From assembly GCF_958979055.1 (NCBI RefSeq), contig NC_084898.1, forward strand, positions 23,153,102-23,217,101: a stretch of DNA of 64,000 nt. Direction: 5' to 3'. The position numbers and the translations under genes are program-made. Positions within the stretch are counted from its first letter, which is position 1, and every line of letters begins with the position of its first letter. Origin of the DNA: Alnus glutinosa. Its lineage: Eukaryota > Streptophyta > Magnoliopsida > Fagales > Betulaceae. Positions 13,898 to 25,494 of this stretch are shown piece by piece. The notes under the pieces were generated by a model that saw only the letters and a list, made by a program, of their open reading frames with translations, searched no databases and was not told the origin of the DNA.

Positions 13898-14826
13898 GGG
13901 TTAAATATGTTACAGTCCCCAGTGGTTTCAAATCTTTATTTTTTACTCGATCTCTGTGCTTTCATTTTTATCACAGCTGGTACCTGTACTATATATGGGA
14001 AAAGACGAAAATGGTACCTTCGTCCATTTTTCCGTCCAAAACTGACGAATTTCCACGTTAGCGACACAGGGCACCATTAAAATTGCGACACGTGGCTACA
14101 CAATTTTTTCTTAATTTTTATTTTATTTTAAGGCTTCAAAAAAAAAAAAATGTAGGGGTGGCTAAGCCACCCCCAAGGCCAGTTTTGGGGGTGGCTTAGC
14201 CAGTTTTGGGGGTGGCTAAATTACCCCCATGGCCCTTGAGAGTGGTCCAGCCACCCCCATTTCGGTCATTGAGGGTGGCCAAAACCATCCTCATTTGGCT
14301 TAGGGGTAGCTTGACCACCCCCATTTGGCCTGGTGGTAGTTCAGCCACCCACAATGGCCAAAACATCTTCTTCTTCTTTTTCTTTCTTTTTTTTTTTTTT
14401 CTTTTTTTTTTTTTCACTTTGGACCTTGGGGTGGCCGAACCACATCTATGGAGTGTGGTTCGGCCACCCCCCCAAAACTGGCCTTTGGGTGACTCAACCA
14501 CCCTTACATTTTTTAAAAAAAAAAAAAAAAAAACAATAGCCTTAAAATTAAAAGGCCACAATTTTTTATTAATTTTTTTTAAAGTCTTAAAATTAAAAAA
14601 TAAAGTAAATATATATATATAGCAACCACATGTCGCAATTTTAATGGTACCATGTGTCGCTAACGTGGAAATCCATCAGTTTTGACAACAAAAAATGGAT
14701 GAAGATATTATCTCATCTTTTTCTATAACACAGGTATCACTTGTGATAAAAATAAAAGCACATAAGAAAAAGAAAAAGAAAAAAAAAAAGATTTGAAACT
14801 ATTGGGGACAAAAGAGTATTTAAACC
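13898..14826. mobile_element. Long-TIR MULE-like element, family 1
   Basis: Inverted arms of about 200 bp begin gggttaaatatgttacagtc on the left and end in the complementary gagtatttaaacc on the right. Both arms include the block that reads acgtgtcgc/gcgacacg. The centre (about 14155-14500) is a run of GGGGTGGC/GCCACCCC units broken by T and A homopolymers. No transposase is present. A second member lies at 51729-52662. Here the target duplication is not clear. Open frames across the core are by-products of its repeats. Confidence 0.65.
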
Positions 14827-15370
14827 TTTAAATGGAAACCTTATATTTTTTTAAGCTTTTGGGCAACTCAACAAGGCAGCCCAAGCCAACCTTAAGAATC
14901 GAAGTCGTTGGGCCAAAGGTATTGACAGATAAGGCCGGGTTACTTTTTCTTAGCATGATTGGATTTCGAGCTATAAACTTATCAATTTTTTTCCTCGTAA
15001 ATTGATTCTCAAATTATATGTCAATAATGAATGAAATTCATTATTTTAAAAAATGGTAATATATCACTTGAGAACCAATTTTGGACCCAAAAAAAAAAAA
15101 AAAATTGAAAGTAGAGCATTTTTCTTATCATTAACTGTCTCCTTCGAACGTAGCTAGAAACATGTCAACTTTTGATTGGGTGTGACATGAGAGTACCGTT
15201 AGAAAATTAAGAGAAGGTGGCAGAGTGAGCTATTTGATAATAATTAGAACTTTATGGAGTAAATTGATAAACTTTAAACCTTAAGGAGACCTTTGAATTA
15301 AGCATTTTTCTATGTTATTAATTGTAGAAAAATCAGTGGCAACTCTTTGTCAAGTTGTTTGATTAAATAT

Positions 15371-15650
15371 TGTTAAATCACCACTTATTCCAAAAATTTA
15401 AGCTGATAAAAAGAGATAAATTTAATCATTTAATCAATACTTTAATACTCCCATTCACTTGTGAGCTCCAACTCCCTTTTAATAAGTGAGGCCCAACACG
15501 TGAAATATTTAATTGAAATGGGAAATAAATAAAGGAGACAAGATTCGAACTCAGAACCTCTGCTCTGATACCATGTTAAATCACTACCTATCACAAAAGC
15601 TTAAACTGATAAAAAGAGATAAATTTAATCATTTAATCAATATTTTAACA
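15371..15650 (-). mobile_element. Intact TRIM retrotransposon with 77-bp LTRs
   Basis: Two 77-bp direct repeats (15371-15447 and 15574-15650) begin tgttaaatcac and end with tttaaca (tttaata in the left copy). A perfect 12-nt complement of a tRNA-iMet-type primer site (tggtatcagagc on the minus strand) abuts the right LTR at 15562-15573, which sets the orientation. The element is flanked by a 5-bp target duplication, aatat, directly before 15371 and after 15650. The total length is 280 bp with no coding region, a terminal-repeat retrotransposon in miniature moved by proteins supplied in trans. Confidence 0.9.
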
Positions 15651-16429
15651 AATATGTATGCATAGCAGTCGTTTGATAAAATGTGGGATTGGAGAGCAAT
15701 GTTTGAATTACATATACTTTCTTTTAAATTCTATGTAACATTCACTGTTTGATAGTTTTGGAGTTGAAGAAAGTTTAGAATTGATTTCTTAATTGGTTAT
15801 GCTTCCATATATACATACATATTCGAAACTTCTTAGAATTGATTTCTTGGTTATGCTTCCATAAATATTCGAAACTTTCAAAAGGAATGAATGGCAGAAT
15901 CCATTTAATGTAGCTTTCACTGCAGGAAAACCAAGCCGGAAAGGATTCTCTCCGTTTCGTTCGAAATTGAGAGTATTCATTTCATAATCAGGGTTTAAAG
16001 TCAGTATATTTAACGATGTACATACATAATGCCACATTATTTAATTTTTTTTAAAATACATACATGCCACCATTAACAAACATCATGTACACCGTTAAAT
16101 GCATTTACTTTATATTTGGACCATAACATAGGGAGCCGCTCCCAGAACAAGCTATTATATATATATATAACTTCATAAGCATAGGATTTGCATGGAGCTG
16201 GTCATGAATTAATTCACAAGAAGACAGAAAAATAATTTTTTTAAAAAAAATCAAACATTGTAGGAAGCGGAGGGAATTTGGTTTTTGGTGGTTTTTGTTT
16301 GGTTGTATGCGCAAATTAAACTTTGTCAATTGCAATGTCTCCATTTTCCTTTTTTTTTTTTTTTTTGGTTAAAAAAAAAAAAAAAGAGTGGTAATTAATT
16401 TCTCAAATTATTTACCTCTTCACTTAGGA

Positions 16430-16735
16430 TTCGTTTGGGTTTGCGATTTTAAAATGTACGATTTAAAAAAGTGATTTTTAAAAACGAAGTTAAGCGCTTG
16501 GCAAAATTACAATTTAACCTTTAAAATTGCAAGTTAGTCTTTAAAATTATGCGTTTTCAAAAAAAGCACCACCTTACCTACAATTTGAAAAACCAGATTT
16601 TTTGCGTTTTCAAATCGCAATTTCTTAAAAATGCAATTCATAAACGATTCACTTTGTGCGATTTGGTTTAAAAACGCACTTTTTGTCTACGAAATCGCAA
16701 TCACAAATGCATTTTTAATCCCGTTCATTAGAATT
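16430..16735. repeat. AT-rich inverted repeat family shared with the 33.7-kb region
   Basis: The stretch is built from repeats of the type tgcgattt/aaatcgca, with cgtttgggtttgcgatttt on the left and the complementary sense near the right. A related copy is at 33710-33970, which shares the caaattacaatttarcctttaaaattrc block. It is probably a decayed MITE. Confidence 0.5.
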
Positions 16736-16818
16736 TTTTTTCTTTCTTTTTTGTTAAATTCAACTTAAATCACACAACCCAAAATGACAATAATATTCTT
16801 ATATATATATATAAAAAA

Positions 16819-16852
<34 letters not shown>

Positions 16853-17095
16853 TAAAAAAAAACCCACTTAAGGAAGGCCAAGATGTAAGTCTTCCTTTGC
16901 AAGAAATTCGCAATAGGTAGATGAATGGTACCTTAGTTCCATGTGTACTTTATGCCTATTTCAATGTGAGTGACACATATATTATTGGACTTTAGCCAAT
17001 CTAGAAGTGATTATGAGATCGAGATCAAGATCCGACCATTCGAATTTGACAAAAATTTGAATAATTTAAGAGAAAGAGATTGTAAAATTTACTTC

Positions 17096-17136
17096 TTCCT
17101 CGTAACTTAAGATGCGTAATCTTAAGTTACGAGGAA
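17096..17136. other. Perfect 18-bp hairpin
   Basis: The arm at 17096-17113 (ttcctcgtaacttaagat) is exactly complementary to the arm at 17119-17136, with a 5-nt loop, gcgta. It lies in gene-free DNA and no run of U-like bases or gene end is next to it. Confidence 0.75.
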
Positions 17137-18487
17137 TAATCAAATAAACAACCTTAATTTGATTAATTAGTGACATCAATCTTAAATGTCGATCGATGTT
17201 GTTTGTACTTATGAGTCATAAATGTCGGTGACCTTTCTAATTACATCACCCATTAAATGTGGGCCTAGCTTTGAAGTGATCTAAAAGGGCAGTAGGTGTT
17301 CTATTATATTTTATGGTTAAAGCAGTCAATAATAATCAATGTTTTATCTGAATTATCTCGGTAAAAGTACTACTCAATGTTTATGTTAATTTGGCTATGC
17401 CGTCCCTATGGAGTAAACAAAAGGAAATTGGGATTTTTTCACCAACCAAAAAAAACATTAGTTAAGAAGTAGCAACATGCTTACGCAGATGTTCCAGACT
17501 CCAGACTCCAGAGGAGGCCCCTCGATCTCGTCATGCTGATCGATGAACGTTAAATTCTTATCCATGATGGGACTAAAATATGAATAAGAAATATATTAAT
17601 TAAGATAGATAATATATATATATATATATATGAATGAAGAATATATTAAAATTGAAGATTAAATTAATATATAAAATTAGTATTTTTCAGTGTTAAGAAA
17701 AATTAAGACAAAAGAAAATGTTTAATAATTGTTTTTTTAACCTATCCCAACTTTCAACCTAATGGCCTATCAAAACGGAAATGGATGTTCTTTTAGTTTT
17801 TCAAATTTATCTATTATTAAGGGTGGCAATTTTTGATTGGGTGTCTAGTTCGGGTAATGTTGAGGCATAGGCATAAGATTATATAAATTAACCTTAACAT
17901 GACCTTTTTTATTAAAAGGGTCTAATCCCTTAATCCTAACTCTTTAATTTTATATTGGGTTTGTGTCGGGTTGTCGGGTCATGTCAAAAATTACATGTTA
18001 TTATGTCGCGTGTCAGGTTCATGTCGTGTCGAAGCATGGGTATAAAATTATATAAGCTATTCAACTCTAATCCAACATATTTAATTAAACGGGTCAGACT
18101 CTCCAACCCTAACTCTTTATGTTCTTGTCAATTCGCAGTTCGTATCAAAAATTATTAGCATTATCTATAATTGAATTTGTAATAAATTTTGCAACGTCTT
18201 TTAACCAATAATTAATTAGTTGCCTTCTCTTTGCCTTCTTATTTTGTTTGTTTTCTCTGTGGCTGTAGGCTTATGCAACCCTTTTTTTCAATATTGTTTC
18301 TCAAAACCCTGAAGCCATGGCATACGCTAGCCCCCCTATGTTTGTGTCTGCAAATATTTATTTTAGAATTTTATATATATATATATATATAATATCCTTC
18401 TAATTACCATGTTAAAAGTTTTTTTAAAAAAAAATGTAAAATAATTGTATATGTAGCATTGCATGGTTATGTAGATGTAAATCATGA

Positions 18488-18843
18488 TGTTAAAGTATGA
18501 TTAAATAATTAAATTTATTTATTCTTATTAGCTTAAACTTTTAAAATAAGTAGTAATTTATTATATTTCACGTGATTTGACTTTGCCATTTATTCTTATT
18601 TTAATTAGGGACAATTGCACCGTTGGTCCCTGTGGTATGCTATAATTATTTTTCACTCCCTATAGTTTAAAAAGTTCATGGGAGGTCCTCGTGATATGCA
18701 ATAATTACAAATCGATCCCTGGCGTCAAATTCTGTTAAAATTTTTAACAGATTCCGTCAAATGCCACGTCAGAAGATGGCAACACTTGTCTATCTTAATA
18801 AAAAAAATATAAATTTATTAAAAAATAAATAAAAATACATATT

Positions 18844-18874
<31 letters not shown>

Positions 18875-19539
18875 GCTGAAGGCTCCCCCCAGTGGCCGGG
18901 GGTGGTTCGCGGCCACCCCCAAGCCACAAGGGGCCATCGGGCCACCCCAGGCCACTGGGCAGCCACCCCCAGACAACTCTTGGGTGGCGCGCGGCCACCC
19001 CAGTGGCTGGGGGTGGCCCTGCCACCCTTTCAGTTTTTTTTTTTTTTTTTAAAGTATTTTTATTTATTTTTTAATAAATTTATATTTTTTTATTAAAATG
19101 GACACGTGTCGCCATCTTATTAACTACACGTGTCGTTGACGTGGCATTTGGCGGAATCTGTTAAAAAAATTAACAAAATTTGATGCCAGGAATCGATTTG
19201 TAATTATTGCATACTACGAGGACCTCCCATGAACTTTTTAAACTATAGGGAGTGTAATTATCCCTTTCAATTAAATATTTCACGTGTTAAGCCACACCTA
19301 TTAAAATGTAGTTTGATTAAGTGAGAGTGTTAAAGTATTGATTCAGTGATTAAATTTACATCTTTCTATCAGCTTAAGCTTTTGGAACAAGTGATAATTT
19401 AACATAGTGATCGGAGTTCGAACTGTCCATTTCATTTACCTCCATTTTAATTAAATATTTCACACGTAAAAAAAATTGTTAAAATATTAATTAAACGATT
19501 AAATTTACTTAAACTTTTGAGATAAGTGGTGATTTACCA
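18488..19539 (+). mobile_element. Three-LTR TRIM array interrupted by a long-TIR element
   Basis: Three copies of the 77-bp LTR family can be read: one starting at 18488, one at 19328-19404 and one from 19477 to about 19539. Between them are two short internal segments. The first is split by the insertion at 18608-19264. The second (19405-19476) is uninterrupted and shows the original sequence around the insertion site. This is a tandem LTR-internal-LTR-internal-LTR arrangement, typical of TRIM arrays. Confidence 0.75.
18608..19264. mobile_element. Long-TIR MULE-like element, family 2 (657 bp)
   Basis: The inverted arms share a long block (actccctatagtttaaaaag, then gttcatgggaggtcctcg), with the left arm carrying an extra segment next to its end. 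Terminal sequences are gggac on the left and atccc on the right. Flanks are 9-bp target duplications with one mismatch (ttttaatta at 18599-18607, tttcaatta at 19265-19273). The core at about 18885-19030 is a GC-rich GGGGTGGC cassette between A and T tracts. A 9-bp duplication and long TIRs fit Mutator-like elements. There is no transposase. Confidence 0.85.
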
Positions 19540-19783
19540 AATACATCATAAAATAACCCACCAAATTGCAAATTACCTAAAATTGATGGAGATAATTAAG
19601 AAGAAGCTAGAAAGAGCTAATTAGAAGAAAAAGAAAAAAAAAAAATAGAAAGAGTTGGAAAATCAAAGGAATGAGATGATAATGTATTCTATATATTCAT
19701 GGACATATATAGTACACGTATAAACTGTTCCTTTATATATGTATATATGTATTCATTCATGCACCTTATTTCTGGGTTTTTCT

Positions 19784-20146
19784 CTAAAAATCATGAGCAT
19801 AGAAGTCAATTATCTCCTTGAGGTTGAGCTTAAACAAAGAAGAACAATCATTATGCATCAACCACAACATGTGCTCGAACAAAATCGCATCCACGTCCAC
19901 AAAAATCACCCTGTTCTCGCTCCTTTTCACCTCATCCTTCTTCATCATCTCGATTAAAACCCGAAATGGGTTCTCTTCCAGCACAAACGGATCCACCAAG
20001 AACTCCCTCTTCTCCTTGCCGACCACCACCGTCACCAGCCGCCCTGACTCGCCGAAACCATCTTCGTTCAAAGGCCGGTAGCCTAGCCGTGACCCCCCCG
20101 TGTAGCACTTCCTGAAGATATTCACCGGCAGGACCAAGCAATCCAT
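19784..20146 (-). CDS. SAUR-type auxin-responsive protein
   Basis: An intronless 120-aa protein. The Auxin_inducible (SAUR) core is clear at residues about 38-66, with VTVVVGKEKREFLVDPFVLE and then ENPFRVLIEM. The C-terminal part, IFVDVDAILFEHMLWLMHND at 81-100 followed by a segment ending in IIDFYAHDF, is a conserved extension of one SAUR subgroup. The start at 20146 is the ATG that gives the expected MDCLVLPVNIFRKCY N-terminus. SAUR proteins are small growth regulators; several bind and inhibit PP2C.D phosphatases at the plasma membrane and so promote proton-pump activity and cell expansion. Whether this member does so is inferred from the family. A TATA-like sequence lies about 90 bases upstream. 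Confidence 0.9.
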   Translation of the reverse strand: MDCLVLPVNIFRKCYTGGSRLGYRPLNEDGFGESGRLVTVVVGKEKREFLVDPFVLEENPFRVLIEMMKKDEVKRSENRVIFVDVDAILFEHMLWLMHNDCSSLFKLNLKEIIDFYAHDF

Positions 20147-20234
20147 GAGGGAAAAAAAAAAAAAACACGTACTCTGTTTTCAGACTAGAGGAAAATGGTA
20201 TTGAAATGAGTCTAAGAATAGGTGGGTCAGTGGA

Positions 20235-20245
20235 TTATATATAAA
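20235..20245 (-). promoter_or_regulatory. Candidate TATA box of the SAUR gene
   Basis: Read on the minus strand the sequence is tttatatataa, about 90 bases upstream of the SAUR start codon. The position is plausible for a short leader; the call is by motif only. Confidence 0.4.
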
Positions 20246-20735
20246 CACTATCAATATTCTGGGTTTGGTTGTTTGGAAGTGAAAGCGAAGGAATTGATGA
20301 GAAAGAGAGGTTGAATTGAAAGGGTCGGTCGGATTGAATAGGCCAAACCAACGGCTAGAGAGAGAGAGTATTTATAAACAACGAAAGGTAATTATTATTA
20401 TTTTTTTTTTAATAAATAAATGTGGCCGATGATGTCGTATTTGCTGGCAATAGAGCCGTTGGAGTGATCAGGAAGAAGCTGTCTTGGTGGTAGGAATCGG
20501 AGTACGACTGCCGACTTCTACAATAAGGAGCGTGAGAGGGACCACTTTTGTCTGATGGCGCGTGTGAATCAATCGGATGTTGACGAGTTGGTCGTTGCTT
20601 TATTTTCTGGACACCATATTTTTTGAACAAGAATTAGCACGTATATTCGTGGGAGTTTAATTTAATTTTTTAAGATATGTAAAAATTTAATAGGTTGAAT
20701 TCTTTTCTTTTTCTTTTTTCTTTTTTCTCTTATCT

Positions 20736-20778
<43 letters not shown>

Positions 20779-21739
20779 ATTATTTATTTATTTTTTTTAC
20801 ATGAAAATGATTGGAACCCTAAACCTAATGGAAATACCACCATGGACCAATATCCTTTTTCTTTTTTTTTTAGTCGTCTTAACCTCATCATCATAGTGAG
20901 AGATTTTTTTTTTACAAAAAATAAAAAATGAGAATATAATCTCTCTATTTTCATATTTTAAATATATTTTCACGTCATTTAAAACTTTTAAATAACCTGA
21001 CATTATGTTTACCGTTAAAAACAATATAATAAAAATCTTAACCGCAAAATAAATTCTAGAGTCATATTACATCTCATCCATATTTCTTTATAAGATATTT
21101 TTCAATTGAATTCTTAGTCGATTGCCAAAAATAATAATAATAATAATAACAGAAAAACAAAAAAAAAAAATGGCTAGCGCGTGAGACGGCGAGAGTGGAA
21201 TTGGGCCGACTTCCATGTCCGCTCCAGACGATTATGCGTCAGGGCCAGGGGTTTCATGGAGAAGGCCAAAGCGCGTGAGGCAAAGCTGATGATATTTTAT
21301 GATGGAAAGTGTTTCTAGAAATAAATTATTAACAAAAGTGACGCAGTGTTACGTTTCACTATTTTTTATTATTATTATTTTTATTAACAAACACATTCTT
21401 ATTAATATTAAACTGGGTTATTTCGACGAACCAATAAAAGGAATTAATTAGTAATGTTATTAACCAGTCAAATGTAACATATTGTGTGCATTTTCTTCAT
21501 ATACTACGTAATCTAGTTTCAATTTTTTCCAAGACCTGTTCAATTATATATATAATTGCTCTTTTTCTTCTTCTTTTTTGTTGTTTTCTAGAGATATTTT
21601 TTAATAAATAAATTTATTATGATATGACATAAAAATGAAAACAGTTTTATGTATTTTTCTAACCCGTCTTTTTTTCTTTTTTCAATAGAATTGTGCAATA
21701 GGCCTTCAATATTATGCATGTATCATGGGTGTTGTTACC

Positions 21740-21970
21740 GTGCACAACAATAATGAATAATATAGAATCGAAAAGGGAAAGCAAGAAAAAATCAAGACAC
21801 AAATTTACGTGGTTCGCCAATATGTTTACGTCCACAGGAATGTGGTTATATTCAATAACATATTTATAACAAAATTTTACTGTACGAACAGATATGAAAA
21901 ACCCTAAAACACCGGTGCTCTCGTATACTAGTACTTTCGTATAACTCTCTATCCCCAAGTAAATATGAGC
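21740..21970. mobile_element. Probable LTR-retrotransposon remnant
   Basis: The sequence includes ttacgtggttcgccaatatg and then tacgtccacagg, a combination I associate with dispersed plant LTR-retrotransposon sequences. No LTR pair, primer site or coding domain could be placed. The assignment comes from recollection of the motif and is tentative. Confidence 0.3.
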
Positions 21971-24061
21971 AACTTATTTCAACAATGGGGATAATCTTAA
22001 ATCTTACCCTTGAAATATTAATTTTCTTTTTCTTTTTTATTTTAATAAGGAATTATTTGCCCTTTTATTTTATTATTATGATTTTGTTGGTTTCGTGGGG
22101 GATTCTAGGTTGAAGATGTCGGCACTTACTATGGACCATTGATGTGAGCTGTAGACAGTGATCAGGTCAACATAAGCTAGCTATGAACCAGTTAAGACCC
22201 AGCTGCCCCTCATCTTGGGCTTTTTCTCCTATTGATAAATGCATTGCAGCTTCTTACATTCAACCAAGAAGCTTCCTAGAATATCTGGTAGCAATGGATC
22301 CCAGCAAATATTTGTCTGGAATTAAGCAATTTAGATAGGTAATTTGTGAGAGTACGTAATTATCATATACGATCCATTTATTCGGGAATGTGGCCGGACA
22401 ATTCAAAATTTATTTAAACAAGCGAGTCACATACAGCTTTCTCACATTACCTGCCTAAATTGCTAGCCATTCAAGTAAATTATTATGCCCAATTTCTTGA
22501 AAGAATGAAAGTTTAATTTTAAGTTTGCTTATATAGTTATAGTTATAGAGAAAAATCATATTTAGTCCTTAAGTTTTTATCTTATTTTAATTTATTCTTT
22601 AAATTTTTAATTTCAAGAAGATGGTCTTTAGGTTTTGTCCAAATTTTTTAAATAAATCCCTATATTAAACAAAAACTATCTTGTTTATCATCTTAATTTA
22701 AGTCTCAACTCTAGCAATGGTCATTTTTTTTTTTTTACCATTATTATTATTTATTTTTTTAACCATCTGATTTGGATGTTTGTTAATCAAGACGTTTGTT
22801 GAACATTTCTGTCAAATAGCTAATAGAAAAGAGTATGAAAATACAATAATGCCCTCAGATAAAAGATTAAAAAAAAATAAAAGAAGAATAGAAAAACACA
22901 CCCCCATGGTTTGTCAACATCCATGCCCGTTGGCCACGATGGTTCTCCGGGTTGTGGGTTTGACCCATGACCATAAGGTGGGTCTCTAGGCCATGGGTCT
23001 GAGGAGACCCACGGTCGCGAGTCTCCACCACCTCAGGTCCTCAAGCGCACGACTATGGATTTTTGTCCATGGAAATTAGTCTCCATTTCTTTTTTCTTAT
23101 TGTTTAAATTTTTTACCTAATAAGAGGCGTAATTATAATTTCACTCTATTTTCTTATCTAATATGTGGTGCTATATACACTATACTTTTATCAAAATTTT
23201 ATCCGGTCAGTCTTGGATTAATCCTTATTTAAAAAATAATATTAAAGATTAATTGACGGTACATGAACAAAGTATGATAAAAGTGTGATATATAACATTT
23301 CTCATATGAGATTATCCCATATGATGACGGAAAATCTAATAGAAATCTTGATTTTCAAATGTTCAAAACACATGCCTAAGAACCATCTCCCATGTCAACC
23401 AGCATAAAAGCACATGCTGTCCTTGGCATATTTTCCAAAATAATAATAATAATAATTTGATTGGTTCGATTGGCATCAAGTACCACTGACCGACCATTCG
23501 ATCACACTACTACTCAAACGGTACCGATCACCAAAGATTTTTTTTTTTTTTTAATATTATAATCAGAATCACCCAAAACCATCATCAATAATATGAGGGG
23601 AGGGGACTGTTCTAAAAACTGAAGCTCCAGAAAATGTAGAGATACAACGGCGAACATGGTGAAATTACTAGGAATAATTTCGCACTAAACTCTATTGAAC
23701 TGCTATAAATCTCATAATCTAGAACAAGTTTTGCATATTAAGTCCATAAACTGCTAACAGGAAACAATAGATGCAAATCAAAATACTTAGAAAGCAATTT
23801 GATCTGACCAAGATCCTAAAAATCAAGTGGCATTTCCTCAGCTATCAACAATAGCCATCTTTCAATCTTATGGAAGAAGAAAAAATAAAAAAGGACTAAT
23901 TAACTTCAAATAAAAGAACAAAGTGACCCGAGCAAGAGAACTAGATATAGACCTCAAATAGAGCATTCTGTTAGCTTTTGGACTTCACCTCTATCCACTA
24001 TGCAGAAGGTATCTCCAAAGTCAATAACCAAGCAAGCTAAACCGTTAAACAGGTAGCATCT

Positions 24062-25463
24062 TCACTGCTGGGTTTGGCCAGCCCATATTTGATACATCTG
24101 CATATTATGTAGGGGCTGACTAGTATTATTGTAGAATCCAGGGCCTCTATTAATAGGGCTACCACCATCCTCATCTGATGACTCACTTGAGGCCCCTTGA
24201 GAGGGAGGGCTGGCACCCGTCAGAGATGCACCAAAGTTTAACATTTGGGATGCCGGTGCTGAAGACGGACCAGATTTCAAGTTATTCGAGTTCGGTTTTT
24301 TTCCATCCGCAACAAAGCTACCCACAATGACCTGGAAGCCATTCAGACAAAGTTACGATAATGTATTTGTATCCTTGTCAATTCCTCAGGTGTCTATACA
24401 CTTTTTGGTATCCCTATTATAACACATTGTATGTCCACTTCAAAAACTTCTTAAATGCGCAGAAGGTGAATAATCCATCATAACTTCATAAACGACACAC
24501 ATTATAACAGTGAAGCAATATACCTGAACTGGAGATGCTGCCATTAGCATTCCTGCAACACCCCCACCTAAAACTCGACCATCTGACCCTGCCAGGGACA
24601 CACTCAAACCGCCTGTTCTGCTGCGATTGCCATTGTTTTCAGAAAGCAAAAAGGAACCTGATAGAGAGATTATCTCAAATCGACCCTGCAAACAAAAATG
24701 ACACCATAACACGCTCAAACCGCCTGTTTTGCTGTGATTGCCATTTTTATTTTTTCCTCTGTAAGTACTGTCTGATTTATAATACTCCCTCTGACCAAAT
24801 TTAAATTTCTAACTTTCAGTCTTGGAACATCCTAAAATACATATCCACTTTCATTCTCAATTTTTTTTTTTTTTTTTCAAAAAGCATAAAGTAAAAGACT
24901 TTTGGAGAAACCCCCTATATTTGAACATTTATAATAATAGTGTGCAATTTCAAACAAAAACATCTACTTTGGTTTGGAAGGAATAACTAATTCAACTAAA
25001 AATGTTCCTAACATCATTAGAGCAAATCATACCATCATAGGATCCCATTGTCCAGCATTCTACTTCACAAAGCACATCTTAACTATTTTATGAGATACAG
25101 AAACAATAAACAAATCAAAAAAGAAAAAAAAAATAGGCATAAATGCAGTAAACAAGAAATCAAAACAGCTGCAGAGTATCATCTTAAGCAGGAGACAGGT
25201 CAAAGGAGTTTGACAGATCAAAATTGAGAGAGAATATTCCCGTCCTTAATAACAGGATTACTCCCACACTGTAAGAGCCATCTTGAAGTATTTCTCCAGT
25301 GTGAAAGATGAAGCCTTGGAGTTGATCTTTCTTTCTTTGCATAAACATTAGTCTTTACTTATGAGCTTGCACTGAAGCTGGGAAGCAATTGCAATTTTTG
25401 AAAATTGTCTTCATTTGTGAAGTTTTATATAGCTTAAGTTTAGGAGAGTTTTCTTCCACATGC

Positions 25464-25494
<31 letters not shown>

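Larger units (their letters stand above)
14840..18480. other. Gene-free stretch with small repeats
   Basis: No gene was found. The stretch contains an intact TRIM (15371-15650), an AT-rich repeat shared with the 33.7-kb region (about 16430-16735), an (AAT)n run near 16817-16848, a perfect hairpin at 17096-17136, and (TA)n runs near 17610 and 18370. Confidence 0.6.
20147..24061. other. Gene-free region between the SAUR and clade-B AHL genes
   Basis: No gene was found. The region holds the SAUR promoter, a long (TA)n run at about 20741-20775, an (AAT)n run near 21132, a likely LTR-retrotransposon remnant near 21740-21970, a GC-richer patch at 22890-23080, and at its end the probable 3' UTR of the AHL gene. 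Confidence 0.55.

Noticed and set aside
14196..14622. Overlapping open frames on both strands (121 and 138 codons)
   Set aside because: They read through the GGGGTGGC repeats and homopolymers of a long-TIR element. The same frame pattern recurs at 18.9 and 61.4-61.8 kb for the same reason.
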